The notes under the pieces are model-generated. The model had not been told where the DNA came from. It did no database searches and was given only the letters and a program-made list of their open reading frames with translations. DNA of 64,000 nt from Halomonas salinarum (GTDB lineage: Bacteria; Pseudomonadota; Gammaproteobacteria; Pseudomonadales; Halomonadaceae). The position numbers were made by a program, and so were the translations under genes. Positions 26,602 through 37,403 of the stretch are shown here, one piece after another. Each line of letters opens with the position of its first letter. Position 1 is the first letter of the stretch. The stretch spans positions 62,001 to 126,000 of the forward strand of contig NZ_WWNB01000003.1 in assembly GCF_012062845.1 (NCBI RefSeq). The letters run 5' to 3'.

Positions 26602-27909
26602 ATGATGAAAGAGACGCTTGAACGCAAGCAACTTGCCCACCTCCAAACCCTCATGACCAGCTATGAAACGCTTCTGGCGGCGCATGGCTTTGATGGCGTA
26701 CTGATCTATAGTGGCCATCCACACCGTCATTTCGCCGATGACCAGCATGCCAGCTTCGCGACTTATGGCCATTTCATGCACTGGGTTCCCCTACAAGGCC
26801 TAGAGCACAGCTGGTTGCTGATTTGTCCGGGCAAGGCGCCGAAACTTCAGTTGCATGCCCCCGCGGATTTCTGGCATCTGGGCACCGAGCTTCCCGACGA
26901 AGCCTGGGTCGCAGCCTTTTCCATCGAACGTGTAGCTACACCAGCGCCGCCTCGACTGCCGGCGGGACGCTTTGCGGTACTGGGTGAGGTCGATGTCGAC
27001 ACCGCCAAGGCGTTAGGCGCCGAGCTCAACCCTCAGACACTAACGCAGGCGCTGGACGAGGGACGCGTGCGCAAGAGTGACTACGAGATCGCCTGCTTGC
27101 ATGAGGCGAATCGTCGTGCCGGGCTTGGTCACCGCGCCGCCCGTGAAGCCTTTTTCGATGGCGGTGCTGAGCTAGATATTCAGCTTGCCTATCTAGGCGC
27201 TAGTCGTCAGCGGGAATCAGATCTGCCCTATCAGAACATCGTCGGTGTCAATCGGCATGCGGCCGTATTGCACTATCAGCACTACGACCTGACACCTGCT
27301 CGCAGCCATCACAGCCTGCTGGTTGATGCCGGGAACCGCTTTCGCGGCTACTCAGCCGATATTACTCGGACCTGGGCGGGAGGTGATGCAAGCGATGCCT
27401 TTGCCGGCTTGATCGAGGGCGTGACGACGATTCAGCGCAACCTGACCAAGGCGATAGCCCCAGGTATCAGCTATCCGGCGCTACATGCTCGCATGCATCA
27501 AGAACTGGGAGCGCTGCTCGGTGAGTTGGGTATTACTCGCTGTGATGCCACGAGCGCTGTTGAGCAAGGCATTACTCGGGCATTCTGCCCACATGGCCTC
27601 GGGCACTTGCTGGGTCTTCAGGTTCATGATGTGGCAGGCAGGCGTGCGGCGGACGGCACCGAGTTAGCGGCGCCTGCAGAACATCCGGCGCTGCGCCTGA
27701 CGCGCACATTGGAAGCGGGCATGGTGTTGACGATGGAGCCGGGCTGCTATGTGATTCCGATGCTGCTGGATCCGCTGCGTGAAAAGGCCGCCGGCGGTGA
27801 CATCAATTGGGATGCGGTGGAGGCGCTGGCACCTCATGGTGGGGTACGTATCGAGGACAATGTCCTGGTGACCAACGATGGATCAGAGAACCTGACCCCG
27901 GTCATCTGA
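26602..27909 (+). CDS. pepQ: Xaa-Pro dipeptidase
   Basis: I start at ATG 26602 (435 residues, E. coli PepQ has 443), after AGGA. Creatinase-fold (M24) enzyme that cuts dipeptides with C-terminal proline in the cytoplasm and needs two metal ions. The metal ligands are visible: the first Asp in LLVDAGNRFRGYSADITRTW, the second in the same segment, His in CPHGLGHLLGLQVHD, Glu in MVLTMEPGCY and Glu in GGVRIEDNV. It ends the transporter/regulator cluster, which suggests that imported Pro dipeptides are split to free proline. Confidence 0.92.
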   Translation: MMKETLERKQLAHLQTLMTSYETLLAAHGFDGVLIYSGHPHRHFADDQHASFATYGHFMHWVPLQGLEHSWLLICPGKAPKLQLHAPADFWHLGTELPDEAWVAAFSIERVATPAPPRLPAGRFAVLGEVDVDTAKALGAELNPQTLTQALDEGRVRKSDYEIACLHEANRRAGLGHRAAREAFFDGGAELDIQLAYLGASRQRESDLPYQNIVGVNRHAAVLHYQHYDLTPARSHHSLLVDAGNRFRGYSADITRTWAGGDASDAFAGLIEGVTTIQRNLTKAIAPGISYPALHARMHQELGALLGELGITRCDATSAVEQGITRAFCPHGLGHLLGLQVHDVAGRRAADGTELAAPAEHPALRLTRTLEAGMVLTMEPGCYVIPMLLDPLREKAAGGDINWDAVEALAPHGGVRIEDNVLVTNDGSENLTPVI

Positions 27910-27980
27910 GAAGCGTGTAACCTTGCACCCGCCCTCAAGCGCGATAAGCTTGAGGGTATCCCCCCCAACGCGAGGCAGGC

Positions 27981-29018
27981 ATGTCACGCCCTATTGTTCC
28001 CGCCGACTTTCGCCCTGCCAGAGGGCTTGGCAACCGCCACCTGCAGACCTTGCTGCCGCGGATGTTGCCTGCACCGCGCATGGTCTGCGAGACGGAGATC
28101 GTCAACCTGCCTGATGGTGACTTCGTTGAATTGGCATGGGGACCGCCTGTCCCTGAACGTGATGATGCACCACTGTTCATCCTCTTTCATGGACTTGAAG
28201 GCTCGATCGAATCCCCTTACGCCAAGGGCTTGATGCACACCGCAACGCGCCTGGGCTGGCGCAGCGTATTGATGCATTTTCGTGGCTGTGGTCAAGCCCC
28301 CAACCGTCTGCCCAGAGCCTATCATAGCGGCGATACCGCGGATGCCTACTGGGTGATCGGCCAACTGGCGAGACGCTATCCGAAGGCTCTCAAGGTAGCT
28401 GCTGGTGTTTCGCTTGGCGGTAATATGCTCGCCAAGCTGGTCGCAGAACAGGGAGGTGATGGCCTGGATCTGGCGGGCGCCATTGTCATCAGTGCTCCAC
28501 TAGACTTGGCAGCCAGTGCCGATGCCCTGAATCGCGGCTTTGCCAAGGTCTATCAGCGCCACCTGCTGAAAGGTCTGAAAAAGAAGGTGTTAGCCAAGAT
28601 GCAACTTGGCCCCTTGCCGATAGCCCTGAACCCACATCAGCTCTGGGAGCTCGACTCTTTCTGGGCTTACGATAATGAAGTCACGGCACCACTGCATGGC
28701 TTCCACTCAGCAAGCGACTATTATGCCCGCGCATCAGCCGGACCTCTGCTTGGCAATATCGAGTTGCCCACCTTGATGCTGCATGCCGCTGACGACCCCT
28801 TTATGCCCAGCGACCTCTTCGAACGTCTGCCCTCCCCGTCGGATGCGGTAAGGGTCGAAATTGCAAGGCATGGCGGACACGTCGGATTCATCGAGGCCCG
28901 CCACGGCTGCCTACGCTCTTGGCTGCATCGTCGTGTCGCGAGTCAGCTTGACGATTGGGCATCGTCAGGGCCCCAGACGCACTGGCGAACCTCTCTGGCT
29001 AGCCGATCGGACAACTGA
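27981..29018 (+). CDS. YheT-family alpha/beta hydrolase
   Basis: A 345-residue hydrolase of the YheT (COG0429) group. It begins [20 protein letters not shown], then [17 protein letters not shown] (oxyanion region), the nucleophile elbow [13 protein letters not shown] with Ser, and a terminal His in GGHVGF. The catalytic Asp is in HAADDPFMP. The group is widespread and its natural substrate is unknown. GAGGCAGGC lies before the ATG. Its 3' end overlaps the convergent msrA by 20 bases (28999-29018). Confidence 0.85.
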   Translation: MSRPIVPADFRPARGLGNRHLQTLLPRMLPAPRMVCETEIVNLPDGDFVELAWGPPVPERDDAPLFILFHGLEGSIESPYAKGLMHTATRLGWRSVLMHFRGCGQAPNRLPRAYHSGDTADAYWVIGQLARRYPKALKVAAGVSLGGNMLAKLVAEQGGDGLDLAGAIVISAPLDLAASADALNRGFAKVYQRHLLKGLKKKVLAKMQLGPLPIALNPHQLWELDSFWAYDNEVTAPLHGFHSASDYYARASAGPLLGNIELPTLMLHAADDPFMPSDLFERLPSPSDAVRVEIARHGGHVGFIEARHGCLRSWLHRRVASQLDDWASSGPQTHWRTSLASRSDN

Positions 29019-29634
29019 CGCCTGTTCCCTTCAGACCGCAATACCCGTTGGGATTCTTGGCCAGATACTGCTGGTGATACTCCTCGGCGTAGTAAAACGT
29101 CTCCAGCGGAGCGATCTCGGTGGTAATCTCCCCACCACCGGCTGCCTTCAGCGCTTGCTGGTACCTCTCGCGGCTCTGTTCGGCTACTTGACGCTGAACG
29201 TCCGTCGTGACGTAGATCGCGGAACGATATTGAGTGCCGATATCATTGCCCTGCCGCATGCCCTGAGTCGGGTCATGGGCCTCCCAGAAGATGCGCAGTA
29301 GGCGCTCAAGCGAGAGTGTAGTTGGGTCATAGATCACCCGCACCACCTCGGCATGGCCGGTCCAACCGGAACAGGTCTCTTCGTAGGTGGGATTGGGCGT
29401 GTAACCGCCGGCATAGCCAACGGCCGTGACCACAACGCCGGGAAGTTGCCAGAAGAGTTGCTCAGCACCCCAGAAACAGCCCAGACCCAAGACGATATCC
29501 TCACTTCCCTCGGGAAACGGTGGACACATCGAAGCGCCATTTACCTTATGACGCCCGCTGATGGCAATTGGTGTGTCGCGTCCTGGCAAGGCACGTGCGG
29601 GGCTGACAGGTTGTTGCTTGTCGGCATGGCGCAT
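28999..29634 (-). CDS. msrA: Peptide-methionine (S)-S-oxide reductase
   Basis: I start at ATG 29634 (211 residues, E. coli MsrA 212), with AGGAG 6 bases upstream; an ATG at 29679 lacks a site. It repairs methionine S-sulfoxide in proteins using thioredoxin. The active Cys is in [17 protein letters not shown], and the resolving Cys residues are near the end ([16 protein letters not shown]). It follows tamB by 41 bases on the same strand. E. coli also has msrA next to tamAB, though divergent, so the linkage is old. Confidence 0.95.
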   Translation of the reverse strand: MRHADKQQPVSPARALPGRDTPIAISGRHKVNGASMCPPFPEGSEDIVLGLGCFWGAEQLFWQLPGVVVTAVGYAGGYTPNPTYEETCSGWTGHAEVVRVIYDPTTLSLERLLRIFWEAHDPTQGMRQGNDIGTQYRSAIYVTTDVQRQVAEQSRERYQQALKAAGGGEITTEIAPLETFYYAEEYHQQYLAKNPNGYCGLKGTGVSCPIG

Positions 29635-29675
29635 GGTGAGCTCCTTGGTCTTGCGAGTGAGTAATGAGACGGTTT

Positions 29676-32600
29676 TCAAGGTCTTGGTTCTGCCTTGCCC
29701 AGACTGAAGCTATACACCAAGTCGACGGCCTGGGCGGCACCAGACACGGCCTCAATATAGAGGTTGCGCCAAAGGGTATAGCGCAGCGTCAGTTCGGCGA
29801 TTGGCTCGAATACCCCGACGCCATAACTGACACGCAAATCCTCGCTGAGTTGCCCGCTGACCACCACTTCCGATTCACTGCCGCTGCCTGCCGTTTCGAC
29901 TGACAGGTCACCGATGCCGAAGGTCTCTCCAATTTGGCCGATGGCTCCGCCGGTTTTGGACAATGACAGGCCGATCAGGGCCGACGTCAACGCGCCACTG
30001 TCCGACTCTGTATCCGTCGGGGCTCGGCCACGCAGCAGGTAGGACAAGGCTCGCCCTTCTTCCATGGCCGGCTCAGAGAAGACCGACAGGCTTGGCGATT
30101 CTGCCGAACCGGTGACCCGCAAACCGGCAATCACGCCGTCTTGAGTCTTCTCTTCGCTGCGAATCGCCTCGAACTGCAAGAGTGGCTGACCAGCGGGACC
30201 ACTGAACAAGAGTTGCCCCTGACGAATCCTCAGATCCTGGCCATAAGCGCGAAAGCGCCCGCCCACCAGGCTGACTTCACCAAACAACTGCACAGGGCCA
30301 CTACTTTGGCGGACCTGCAACCGGCCTTCCAGGCCGGTTTCCAGGCCATAAGCCTCAAGCTGCATGTCAGGGCCCAGCAACAGCTCGACTCTGATGCTGG
30401 TGGCCATCCCGGCTTCGGCCAATGCCTCTGCGGTGTTTTCTCCTGTGCCGGCCTCTTTGGCTATGGCGGCCTCGCGACGGGCACGTCGATCATCACGACG
30501 GGTAATGATCACCTCATCATCACTGGGGCTAGTCGCGGAAGGCGGGATCTGACCGATTTCCAAACGTGCCCAAGGCACTCTGACCTGGCCACGTACGCTA
30601 AGTAGCTCGGGGCTGACATTGATGGCGATATCCGGTGCGATACGCAGTCGCCCGATATCAGGAATCTCGAGTTGCAAGGGCTCTTCCTGACCATCAATGG
30701 AAAGAGCCAATGCCCACTCCTCGGCACTTGGCCAGCGAGCATCGCCACTCAGATCCAGGCGGCCCCGATCGCTGTGGATCACCCCCTCAATCTGACCACT
30801 GTCACCACGTAGCCGAACACCCAGACGACCGTCACGCACGGCCACAGGAAGACCGCTACCCGACGCTTGGAGCGAATCCAGCGAGAGATCACCGGTCAGG
30901 GTGGGGAAAGCAATGTCGCCACCCACTGCGACATCGCCGTTCAGGCTACCTTCAAGGGTTTCAACATCGCCAACCAGTGGTTGAAAAGGGGCAAGCTGCA
31001 GACTTTGGAGCCGCAACCGCCCATCAAGGGCTCCTTCGCCCTGAGGGTCATCAATCCGCAGCGATAGATTGGCCGACCCGGCTTGATTCAGGCCAAGGTC
31101 GAGCTCGATATTCGCTGCCTCAGGTGTGGCATCGGCGCTCAGCGTCAGTTGGGTGGTCGGAAGCGTGACGGGCTGTCCGCCGGCATCAAGGGCATCGATA
31201 TCCAGTCGGCTATCGAGGTTGGCATCCAATGTCCAATCACTGCCCTGCTCTTGCCAGGCGACGACCACGCTTGCGTTACTGTCACCGCTGACTTCCCACC
31301 CCATCGGCAGACTCGGCTCGAGCATCGCCATGGGCAGCTCCGTGAGCCTCAAGGTGGCGCGTCCTTGCTGAGCAGAGGCATCAATGGGTTCGGTGCTGCA
31401 CAGTTGACCGCCTTCCTCGCGACGTAGGCAAAAAGGCGACAGGCTAGCGCTCGTCTTGGGGATATCGACATCGAATGCCAGTGCGTCATCCAGACGCAAC
31501 GTGCCGAGGTCCGCATCGACCTCCAGCGGCATCAGCTGTCCCTGATAGCGATCACGATCAGCGTTAAGCCCGCCTTCAAGCGTCAGGCCAGCACGAGATA
31601 GTGGCATACCCTGCCCGGCCGTCGCCTCGAGCGTCAGGCGGTGTGCGGAGAGTTGACCCGTGAGGTCCATCTCGAAGCGCGACAGCCGCTGTCCGCCGGC
31701 CAGCAAACGCTCGACGTCCAGCTGGACATCCAGATCAGGGTCATCAATCCCCTGAGTACGCGCTCGAAGTGTCAGACTACCGATGCGATTATCAGCAAAG
31801 ATAAGCCTATCGCCACTCAGGTCCAGCGCCAGGGCGGGAGTGTCCAGACTTCCGCTGAGTTGAAAGTCGCCCGCAAGCGTACCCCCTAGGTCAGGAGATA
31901 GCGCAGAAAGCCCTGATGCCTGCAGCGAACCTGACAAGTCCATCTGTTCACCGACCTGGCCTTCGGCGGTGAGACGGTTATCCCCTTGACGTAGATCAAG
32001 CCGATCAATGTTCCAGCGCATGTCGCTGTTGCCGCTAAGGCTTGCCGATAGAGAGAGCGGTAAGTCGTTGAGTTTGCCGTCGATGGCAAGCTCTGGCACG
32101 CCGAGCCGCCAGCCTTGGTTTGCCTGCACAAAGCGAATGGTGGCATCGCCGTCCAGACGGCCTGCCACGGCATTGGTATAGGCACCAGGATCCAGACCGT
32201 CCAGATTGACGGTCGCATCGAGTGTCAGGCCATCGGCCCAATTGACGTCACCACGACTGATCAATGCGCCATCCCCGCTCTTGAGCGAGAGGGGGAGCCA
32301 GGAGAAGTGCTCAGCATCGCCAGAGCCTGTTACCGCCAAGCGGGTTGGCGCCACCTGCGGGCCAGAAGCCTCGGCCGAAAGCGCGAGGCGATAGTCAAGC
32401 AGACTCCCTTCCAGGCGCGCCCTGAGATTCGTCAAACGGTAAGGCTCCACCTTCTCGCTCGTATCTGCTGGCGTCGCACCGGGCAGAGGCCATTGAAGCG
32501 CATCGGAATCAAGCTTCAGCGAAAAAGGCAGCGTCGGTGCCAGCGCATCAAGACTGGCATCGAGTTGCGCATTCGCCGGGCCAGCCGCCCTCAGCGATAC

Positions 32601-33665
32601 GTCCAGATCAGCCAGACTGCCCGTAAGGTTCAAGTCGAGCTGCTCGCCAGACAGCTCAGGCAAGGCAGCCAATTGCTTGATCTGGGCGTTGAGAGAGGCG
32701 TCCAACGGATAGTTATCGCGAAGCGATACTTTGGCCTCCAGACGCGCATCGGTCTCAGGCATGGCAAGGGTAAGAGGTGATATCTCTATGTCACTGCCCT
32801 GCCCAGAAAGGCTCAGGGCCAGGCGATCGATTCGATAAGCACTGGGCCCGGTTAGCGCCGCATCCTCGACGATCAGACTTGGGACTTCGATTGCCAGCGG
32901 CAGTGTGATGGCTGGCAGAGCGATTCGTTCGCGCTGGTCCAGCGGAACGGCCGGTTCAGTGGAGGCAACGTCCTCATTGCTGACAGCAGGCGGCACTTGG
33001 CGAGCCACGCTTCCTGCACTATCGATAGCCTCAGCGGTCAGCGACGATGATGCCCCAGTTGTTTCCTCAAGGGCCAGCGTCTGTCCCTCTGACCCCGGAA
33101 GGGCGACACGCAAACCGGAGAGCGTAGTCGGCGACAGTGTCAAGGTGCCGGCTTCAAGCGACGCCCCGGTCTGGAAATTCGACCACGTCAGCCTGGTACC
33201 ATCAGCAAGACGCACATCGACGTCATCGAGGAAGATCTCCCGAAGTTCGATCGGGAACGGCACCATGATATTGGGGGGAGACCCAGCCTCCGCAGGGGCT
33301 TCATCTTGCACACCAGGTTCACTAGCGGAGAGATGTATACGAGCCCCTTCGACACCCAGGCGATCTAGACATAACTTGCTGTCCAGCAAGCAGTCGTCGG
33401 ACCAAGCAAGCTCAAGACGTTCAATGTCAATGCTGGCTGGCCCAGCCTCAAGAGAGAACCCTTCGATCACCAGGTCGTCGAGGGGCGCTCCAGAGACGTC
33501 GCGGTAGGTAAAAAAGCCTCTAGACTGTCCCTTTTCGAGCAGCAGCCCGGTGCCCCAGGGGGATAAGGCTAACCCCGCCACAAACAGCACCAGGCCGATT
33601 AGCCAAATGGGTAACCATAGTATTAAGCGGAGTAGCGCCCGACTCCATGCCTTGAGTTTCGTCAT
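29676..33665 (-). CDS. tamB: Translocation and assembly module inner-membrane protein TamB
   Basis: A 1329-residue TamB (E. coli 1259). A signal anchor lies at residues about 10-35 ([20 protein letters not shown]), then a very long beta-rich repeat region of the AsmA/DUF490 kind, which forms a hydrophobic groove across the periplasm, and the conserved C-terminal block ([40 protein letters not shown]). With TamA it helps outer-membrane protein assembly and lipid transport. A charged acidic insert ([19 protein letters not shown]) is seen near residue 1050. It starts 21 bases after the tamA stop. Confidence 0.95.
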   Translation of the reverse strand: MTKLKAWSRALLRLILWLPIWLIGLVLFVAGLALSPWGTGLLLEKGQSRGFFTYRDVSGAPLDDLVIEGFSLEAGPASIDIERLELAWSDDCLLDSKLCLDRLGVEGARIHLSASEPGVQDEAPAEAGSPPNIMVPFPIELREIFLDDVDVRLADGTRLTWSNFQTGASLEAGTLTLSPTTLSGLRVALPGSEGQTLALEETTGASSSLTAEAIDSAGSVARQVPPAVSNEDVASTEPAVPLDQRERIALPAITLPLAIEVPSLIVEDAALTGPSAYRIDRLALSLSGQGSDIEISPLTLAMPETDARLEAKVSLRDNYPLDASLNAQIKQLAALPELSGEQLDLNLTGSLADLDVSLRAAGPANAQLDASLDALAPTLPFSLKLDSDALQWPLPGATPADTSEKVEPYRLTNLRARLEGSLLDYRLALSAEASGPQVAPTRLAVTGSGDAEHFSWLPLSLKSGDGALISRGDVNWADGLTLDATVNLDGLDPGAYTNAVAGRLDGDATIRFVQANQGWRLGVPELAIDGKLNDLPLSLSASLSGNSDMRWNIDRLDLRQGDNRLTAEGQVGEQMDLSGSLQASGLSALSPDLGGTLAGDFQLSGSLDTPALALDLSGDRLIFADNRIGSLTLRARTQGIDDPDLDVQLDVERLLAGGQRLSRFEMDLTGQLSAHRLTLEATAGQGMPLSRAGLTLEGGLNADRDRYQGQLMPLEVDADLGTLRLDDALAFDVDIPKTSASLSPFCLRREEGGQLCSTEPIDASAQQGRATLRLTELPMAMLEPSLPMGWEVSGDSNASVVVAWQEQGSDWTLDANLDSRLDIDALDAGGQPVTLPTTQLTLSADATPEAANIELDLGLNQAGSANLSLRIDDPQGEGALDGRLRLQSLQLAPFQPLVGDVETLEGSLNGDVAVGGDIAFPTLTGDLSLDSLQASGSGLPVAVRDGRLGVRLRGDSGQIEGVIHSDRGRLDLSGDARWPSAEEWALALSIDGQEEPLQLEIPDIGRLRIAPDIAINVSPELLSVRGQVRVPWARLEIGQIPPSATSPSDDEVIITRRDDRRARREAAIAKEAGTGENTAEALAEAGMATSIRVELLLGPDMQLEAYGLETGLEGRLQVRQSSGPVQLFGEVSLVGGRFRAYGQDLRIRQGQLLFSGPAGQPLLQFEAIRSEEKTQDGVIAGLRVTGSAESPSLSVFSEPAMEEGRALSYLLRGRAPTDTESDSGALTSALIGLSLSKTGGAIGQIGETFGIGDLSVETAGSGSESEVVVSGQLSEDLRVSYGVGVFEPIAELTLRYTLWRNLYIEAVSGAAQAVDLVYSFSLGKAEPRP

Positions 33666-33686
33666 GCCGGTGTCGTTCCTTGCGGG

Positions 33687-35558
33687 TTAGAGCTCCGGGC
33701 CAATGGAGAAGTGAATGCGATAGGCGTTGTCCGGGTCGTCCACAGGATGCGCTACATCGAAGCGAATCGGGCCCACAGGGGAAATCCAACGCACGCCGAG
33801 CCCTGCCCCCGTCTTTAGATCGGCACCCGCCCAGTCTTGGAAGGCATTGCCGCTATCGACAAAGGCTGCGCCCCACCAGTCACCAGTGACGCGGCGCTGG
33901 GCTTCGATGCTGGCGGTAAAGCGCTGTTGCCCACCCGTTAATTCACCGTCAGCATTTTCAGGTGAGAGGCTTTCATAGCTATAACCCCGCACGCTGCTAT
34001 CGCCACCCGTGAAGAAACGCAGAGAAGGCGGAATCTTGTCGAAGTCATCGGTTTCAATGGCCCCAAGGCCGACGCGACCGATGAAGCGATTGTTATCGCC
34101 GAGCATGCGGATCCACTGGCTATCGAGAGTGGTTCTGAAGAAAGTCGCGCCCGAACCCCAGGCCGTGTCGGAGTAAGCAAACGAGATCCGCTGTCGGTCT
34201 CCCCAGGTCGGGAAAATGGGATTGCGGCTACGCGTACGTGACCAGCTGACACCCGGGTAGTACAGCAGCACCTGGTCATCCTCGTCGGCTTGGGTGTAGT
34301 CCTCGTAAGTGGTGCGTACAAACAGGTCTTGTGTCCAGCCGTTGTCAAACTTCCAGCGCCTCGACACTTCTGTCGATATCTCCAGGCTCTGGGTATCCTC
34401 GTTGTCGATCTGTTGCAACCCATAGGTGATGCTATAGCTATCGCGTAACGGGTTCTCGAGAGGTATTAAATACTCGCCGGCAAACTCCTGCTCGGGCCCA
34501 GAGAGGAAAAGCTCGTTAGTAAGACTGTGACCCGCACTGTTTAACCAGGGCTGCGTCCAGGACAGTCGAGCGCGGGGGCCTACGTCCGTGGCATAACCAA
34601 TCCCCGTTTCAATACGATGCCGATCAGCCGGCACCAGGGTTACCTCAACCGGGACCTCATGACGATTATCTGGGTAGATCCGACTGGCGGCGGTCAGTGC
34701 CTGTTGATCAATACGATTCGCTTCTGCCGACGTGCTGGCAGGGATAGGGTTTTCTATATCAGCTTCTTGCCACCACGGGGAAAGGGATCGTCCCGAGGGG
34801 GGAGCGAGTGCCAAATCGGCGGAAGTGGTCAGTTGAGGCCGCACGCTGATCCTGGAAAACCAATCACTCTGCGATAGGCTCTGATTGTATTGAGCCAGTT
34901 GGCCAGCCAGGTAAGGATCACCCGGGGCGAACGGCAACATCTTACGCAAGCGTTCATCATCAATCTGGCTGCCTTTGATGGCGATGTCACCAAAACGGTA
35001 GCGAGGGCCGCTATCGAGCGTCAGATAAATACGGGCACTCTGTTCCCAGGGGCGTACTTCCATGCGGCGTTCAGGAAATGTCGCATCAAAATATCCCCTC
35101 TGTAGTGAAAGGGATGACAATCGGCTACGTAGGCTTTCATAAGGCGCGTGAACCAGCGGTTCTCCGACCTTCAGCCCAGGTTCAGCAAGCACCTCATCAA
35201 AGGCTTCATCCTGTTTGGCATCTCCGTTGACGACCAGATCAAGCACGGTAATCTTGACCCGTTCCCCCGGTGAGATGGAAAGCTCGGCGCTTTCGATAGG
35301 CTCGCCGGTAAAACGGATATCAAGACTGGGCTCGTAGTAGCCATAGACGCGCATGGCCTCGAATGTCTGGCTTCGCACCTTGGCGCGGAGGCGTTCTTCA
35401 CGAAATTGGGCGGGATCTATGGCATCAAGATAGAGCACCACATTCTCGGCAGCTGGCCCCTCAAGGCCCTCGATGTCGACATCCAATGCCTGAGCAACAG
35501 ATGATATTCCCAGACCAAGGCCGAGAATGCTCAGTCGCCATCCAGGTCTAAAGCGCAT
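33687..35558 (-). CDS. tamA: Outer-membrane assembly protein TamA
   Basis: I start at ATG 35558 (623 residues), 9 bases after GGAGG, since it opens the signal peptide (LSILGLGLGISSVAQA); a longer frame to 35591 has no site. POTRA-like domains cover about residues 25-270, then a 16-strand Omp85-type barrel with the family's VRGY motif (GGDSSVRGYSYESL) and the terminal strand (GPIRFDVAHPVDDPDNAYRI). It lies in the outer membrane and works with TamB. The upstream coiled-coil gene stops just 1 base before its start codon. Confidence 0.95.
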   Translation of the reverse strand: MRFRPGWRLSILGLGLGISSVAQALDVDIEGLEGPAAENVVLYLDAIDPAQFREERLRAKVRSQTFEAMRVYGYYEPSLDIRFTGEPIESAELSISPGERVKITVLDLVVNGDAKQDEAFDEVLAEPGLKVGEPLVHAPYESLRSRLSSLSLQRGYFDATFPERRMEVRPWEQSARIYLTLDSGPRYRFGDIAIKGSQIDDERLRKMLPFAPGDPYLAGQLAQYNQSLSQSDWFSRISVRPQLTTSADLALAPPSGRSLSPWWQEADIENPIPASTSAEANRIDQQALTAASRIYPDNRHEVPVEVTLVPADRHRIETGIGYATDVGPRARLSWTQPWLNSAGHSLTNELFLSGPEQEFAGEYLIPLENPLRDSYSITYGLQQIDNEDTQSLEISTEVSRRWKFDNGWTQDLFVRTTYEDYTQADEDDQVLLYYPGVSWSRTRSRNPIFPTWGDRQRISFAYSDTAWGSGATFFRTTLDSQWIRMLGDNNRFIGRVGLGAIETDDFDKIPPSLRFFTGGDSSVRGYSYESLSPENADGELTGGQQRFTASIEAQRRVTGDWWGAAFVDSGNAFQDWAGADLKTGAGLGVRWISPVGPIRFDVAHPVDDPDNAYRIHFSIGPEL

Positions 35559-35559
35559 A

Positions 35560-36408
35560 TTAACGTGCCTCCAGTGACTCCAGCTGGGCACTTAGAGCCA
35601 GCTGGGACTGTCGCAGTTCAGTGAGTTGTGCGCGATAGTCTTCTAGACGCTGCTGAATGGCTTCCTGTGTTGACTCTGCTTGATCCCATTCAGTGGCCGA
35701 CTCCTCGATATCCGAGGCCAGATCATCCTGGTCTTTCTCGAGCGAGCGCGTAGCACTCATCAGAGAGGCTGAGACCACTTCCTGAGCAGACTGACGCTGC
35801 TCCGTCTGAGTCAGTTTTTCGGCAAGCGTGTTCATGCGTTCTTCAAGTGCCGCTGTGTCGCTCTTGACCACATCTAAACGCGCCGACAGGGCAGCTCTGG
35901 CATCATCACCGTTACGCTCCAGGGCATCCAGTGAGGAGCGAGTAGCGTCGAGCACGGCCTGGAAATTTTCCTGGCGGTCGGCCTGTTCATCAAGACGCGT
36001 ATCGAGCGTACCGATCTCTGTGCTGCCGCTCATATCCTCACGCAAGTTGGCGATTTGCGCTTCCTGCTCATTGAGACGCTGTACCAACTGGCCCTGCTCT
36101 TCCCCCATCACATCCAGGGCGTTTTCAAATTGCTCGAAATTGCCTCCACGATTCGCATCAAGTCCGTCGAAACGCGCATGCACGTTGGATAGCTGCCCCT
36201 GCAGCTGGCGGAGCTCCTGCTGCAAGCTCAGGCGCTCCTGCCAGGCTAAATAGCCCAAGCCGCCAAGAGCACCCGACAGCAACAGCACCAGGCACCATAA
36301 AGGCCAAAGCCTTGGTGCTGGCTGCGCATAGCGAGCCTGGCCGCCAAGGCTGGCATTCACATCCGGTACGATGTGGGTGAGGCGCTCTTCATCCGGGCGC
36401 TCGGCCAT
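35560..36408 (-). CDS. Membrane-anchored coiled-coil protein upstream of tamAB
   Basis: A 282-residue protein that I cannot name. Residues 1-32 are cytoplasmic and Pro/Ala-rich, residues 33-55 form one membrane helix (LWPLWCLVLLLSGALGGLGY), and the remaining 225 residues are continuous coiled coil (LQQELRQLQGQLSNVHARFD to the end), expected in the periplasm. AGGAG precedes the ATG. Its stop codon touches tamA (TAA-T-ATG), so the three genes are surely one operon. It could be a scaffold or spacer for the TAM complex, or just an unrelated stress protein; the sequence gives only architecture. Confidence 0.7.
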   Translation of the reverse strand: MAERPDEERLTHIVPDVNASLGGQARYAQPAPRLWPLWCLVLLLSGALGGLGYLAWQERLSLQQELRQLQGQLSNVHARFDGLDANRGGNFEQFENALDVMGEEQGQLVQRLNEQEAQIANLREDMSGSTEIGTLDTRLDEQADRQENFQAVLDATRSSLDALERNGDDARAALSARLDVVKSDTAALEERMNTLAEKLTQTEQRQSAQEVVSASLMSATRSLEKDQDDLASDIEESATEWDQAESTQEAIQQRLEDYRAQLTELRQSQLALSAQLESLEAR

Positions 36409-36721
36409 AGGTGACTCCTTGCCGGGAGGTTAAACAGGTATCAAAAACAAAGGTCGTGTCCGCCATGATTGAGGCATGCCCCTCAATCATTGGCGAGGAT
36501 ACCCCAGAGTGCTATGATGAGGCGATACTACATAAGCGCAGATGCTTGGTATCATAAGGTTTTTTGTTCCTGTGATCATCTTTTTGGCACGATCCTGGCA
36601 TCTCGATTAGAGGGTAGGAGCCCACCCTGAATGAATTGGACTCCCGCCCCTTGAATTATGTTCGGAAGGGCACCAGTACTAGATCTGAGTCACCTTCCCA
36701 ATGACCGACGAGGAGTAAATC
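36409..36721. promoter_or_regulatory. Divergent spacer between the tam operon and sodB
   Basis: A 313-base gap with the promoters of both transcripts. ATGATTGAGG (36465-36474) and CCTCAATCAT (36481-36490) are perfect 10-bp inverted arms with a 6-base centre, either an operator or a hairpin. The part before sodB (36540-36640) is AT-rich with a GGTTTTTTG run. I cannot fix a -10/-35 pair or a Fur box with confidence. No gene is seen. Confidence 0.45.
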
Positions 36722-37300
36722 ATGGCATTTGAACTACCCGCCCTGCCGTACGAAAAAAATGCGCTGGAACCGCACATTTCTGCCGAGACGCTTGAGTATC
36801 ATTATGGCAAGCATCACCAAGCCTATGTGACCAAGCTCAACCAGCTGACAGATGGCACTGATGATGCCAACAAGTCACTGGAAGAGATCATCCAGTCAGC
36901 TTCCGGCGGCCTGTTCAATCAAGCTGCTCAGGTCTGGAACCACACGTTCTACTGGCACTGCCTGTCTCCGAACGGCGGTGGTGAGCCGACCGGCGCACTG
37001 GCCGATGCCATCAACGCCAAGTTCGGTTCCTTCGAAGAATTCAAGGAAGCCTTCAACGCCAAGGCGGTAGGCAACTTTGGTTCAGGCTGGACCTGGCTGA
37101 TCAAAACCGCTGATGGCGGTGTTGATATCGTCAACACTGACGATGCCGACACCCCGGTTGCACATGGCCAGACGCCGCTGCTGACTATCGATGTTTGGGA
37201 ACACGCCTACTACATCGACTATCGCAATGCCCGTCCCAAGTATCTCGAGAATGTCTGGAAGATCCTGAACTGGGACTTCGTTGCGCAGAACTTCGCGTAA
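36722..37300 (+). CDS. sodB: Superoxide dismutase [Fe]
   Basis: A 192-residue iron superoxide dismutase (cytoplasm). Metal ligands: His in [10 protein letters not shown], His in VWNHTFYWH, Asp and His in [14 protein letters not shown]. The Gln in [10 protein letters not shown] and the overall pattern fit the Fe type rather than Mn. The end [10 protein letters not shown] is typical. GAGGAG lies before the ATG at 36722. It stands alone and ends in a bidirectional terminator. Confidence 0.96.
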   Translation: MAFELPALPYEKNALEPHISAETLEYHYGKHHQAYVTKLNQLTDGTDDANKSLEEIIQSASGGLFNQAAQVWNHTFYWHCLSPNGGGEPTGALADAINAKFGSFEEFKEAFNAKAVGNFGSGWTWLIKTADGGVDIVNTDDADTPVAHGQTPLLTIDVWEHAYYIDYRNARPKYLENVWKILNWDFVAQNFA

Positions 37301-37342
37301 ATCGCGCTTGAATCAAGCCATCTTTCGAGATGTGCCTTGAAC

Positions 37343-37373
37343 AAAAAACCCTCGCCATTGGCGAGGGTTTTTT
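37343..37373. terminator. Bidirectional terminator between sodB and the UDP-sugar dehydrogenase-like gene
   Basis: AAAAAACCCTCGCC (37343-37356) and GGCGAGGGTTTTTT (37360-37373) form a perfect 14-bp inverted repeat with an ATT loop. T-runs follow the stem on both strands, as expected between two convergent genes. Confidence 0.92.
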
Positions 37374-37403
37374 TATAACGGAACCAACCTTACTTGCCGG
37401 CCA

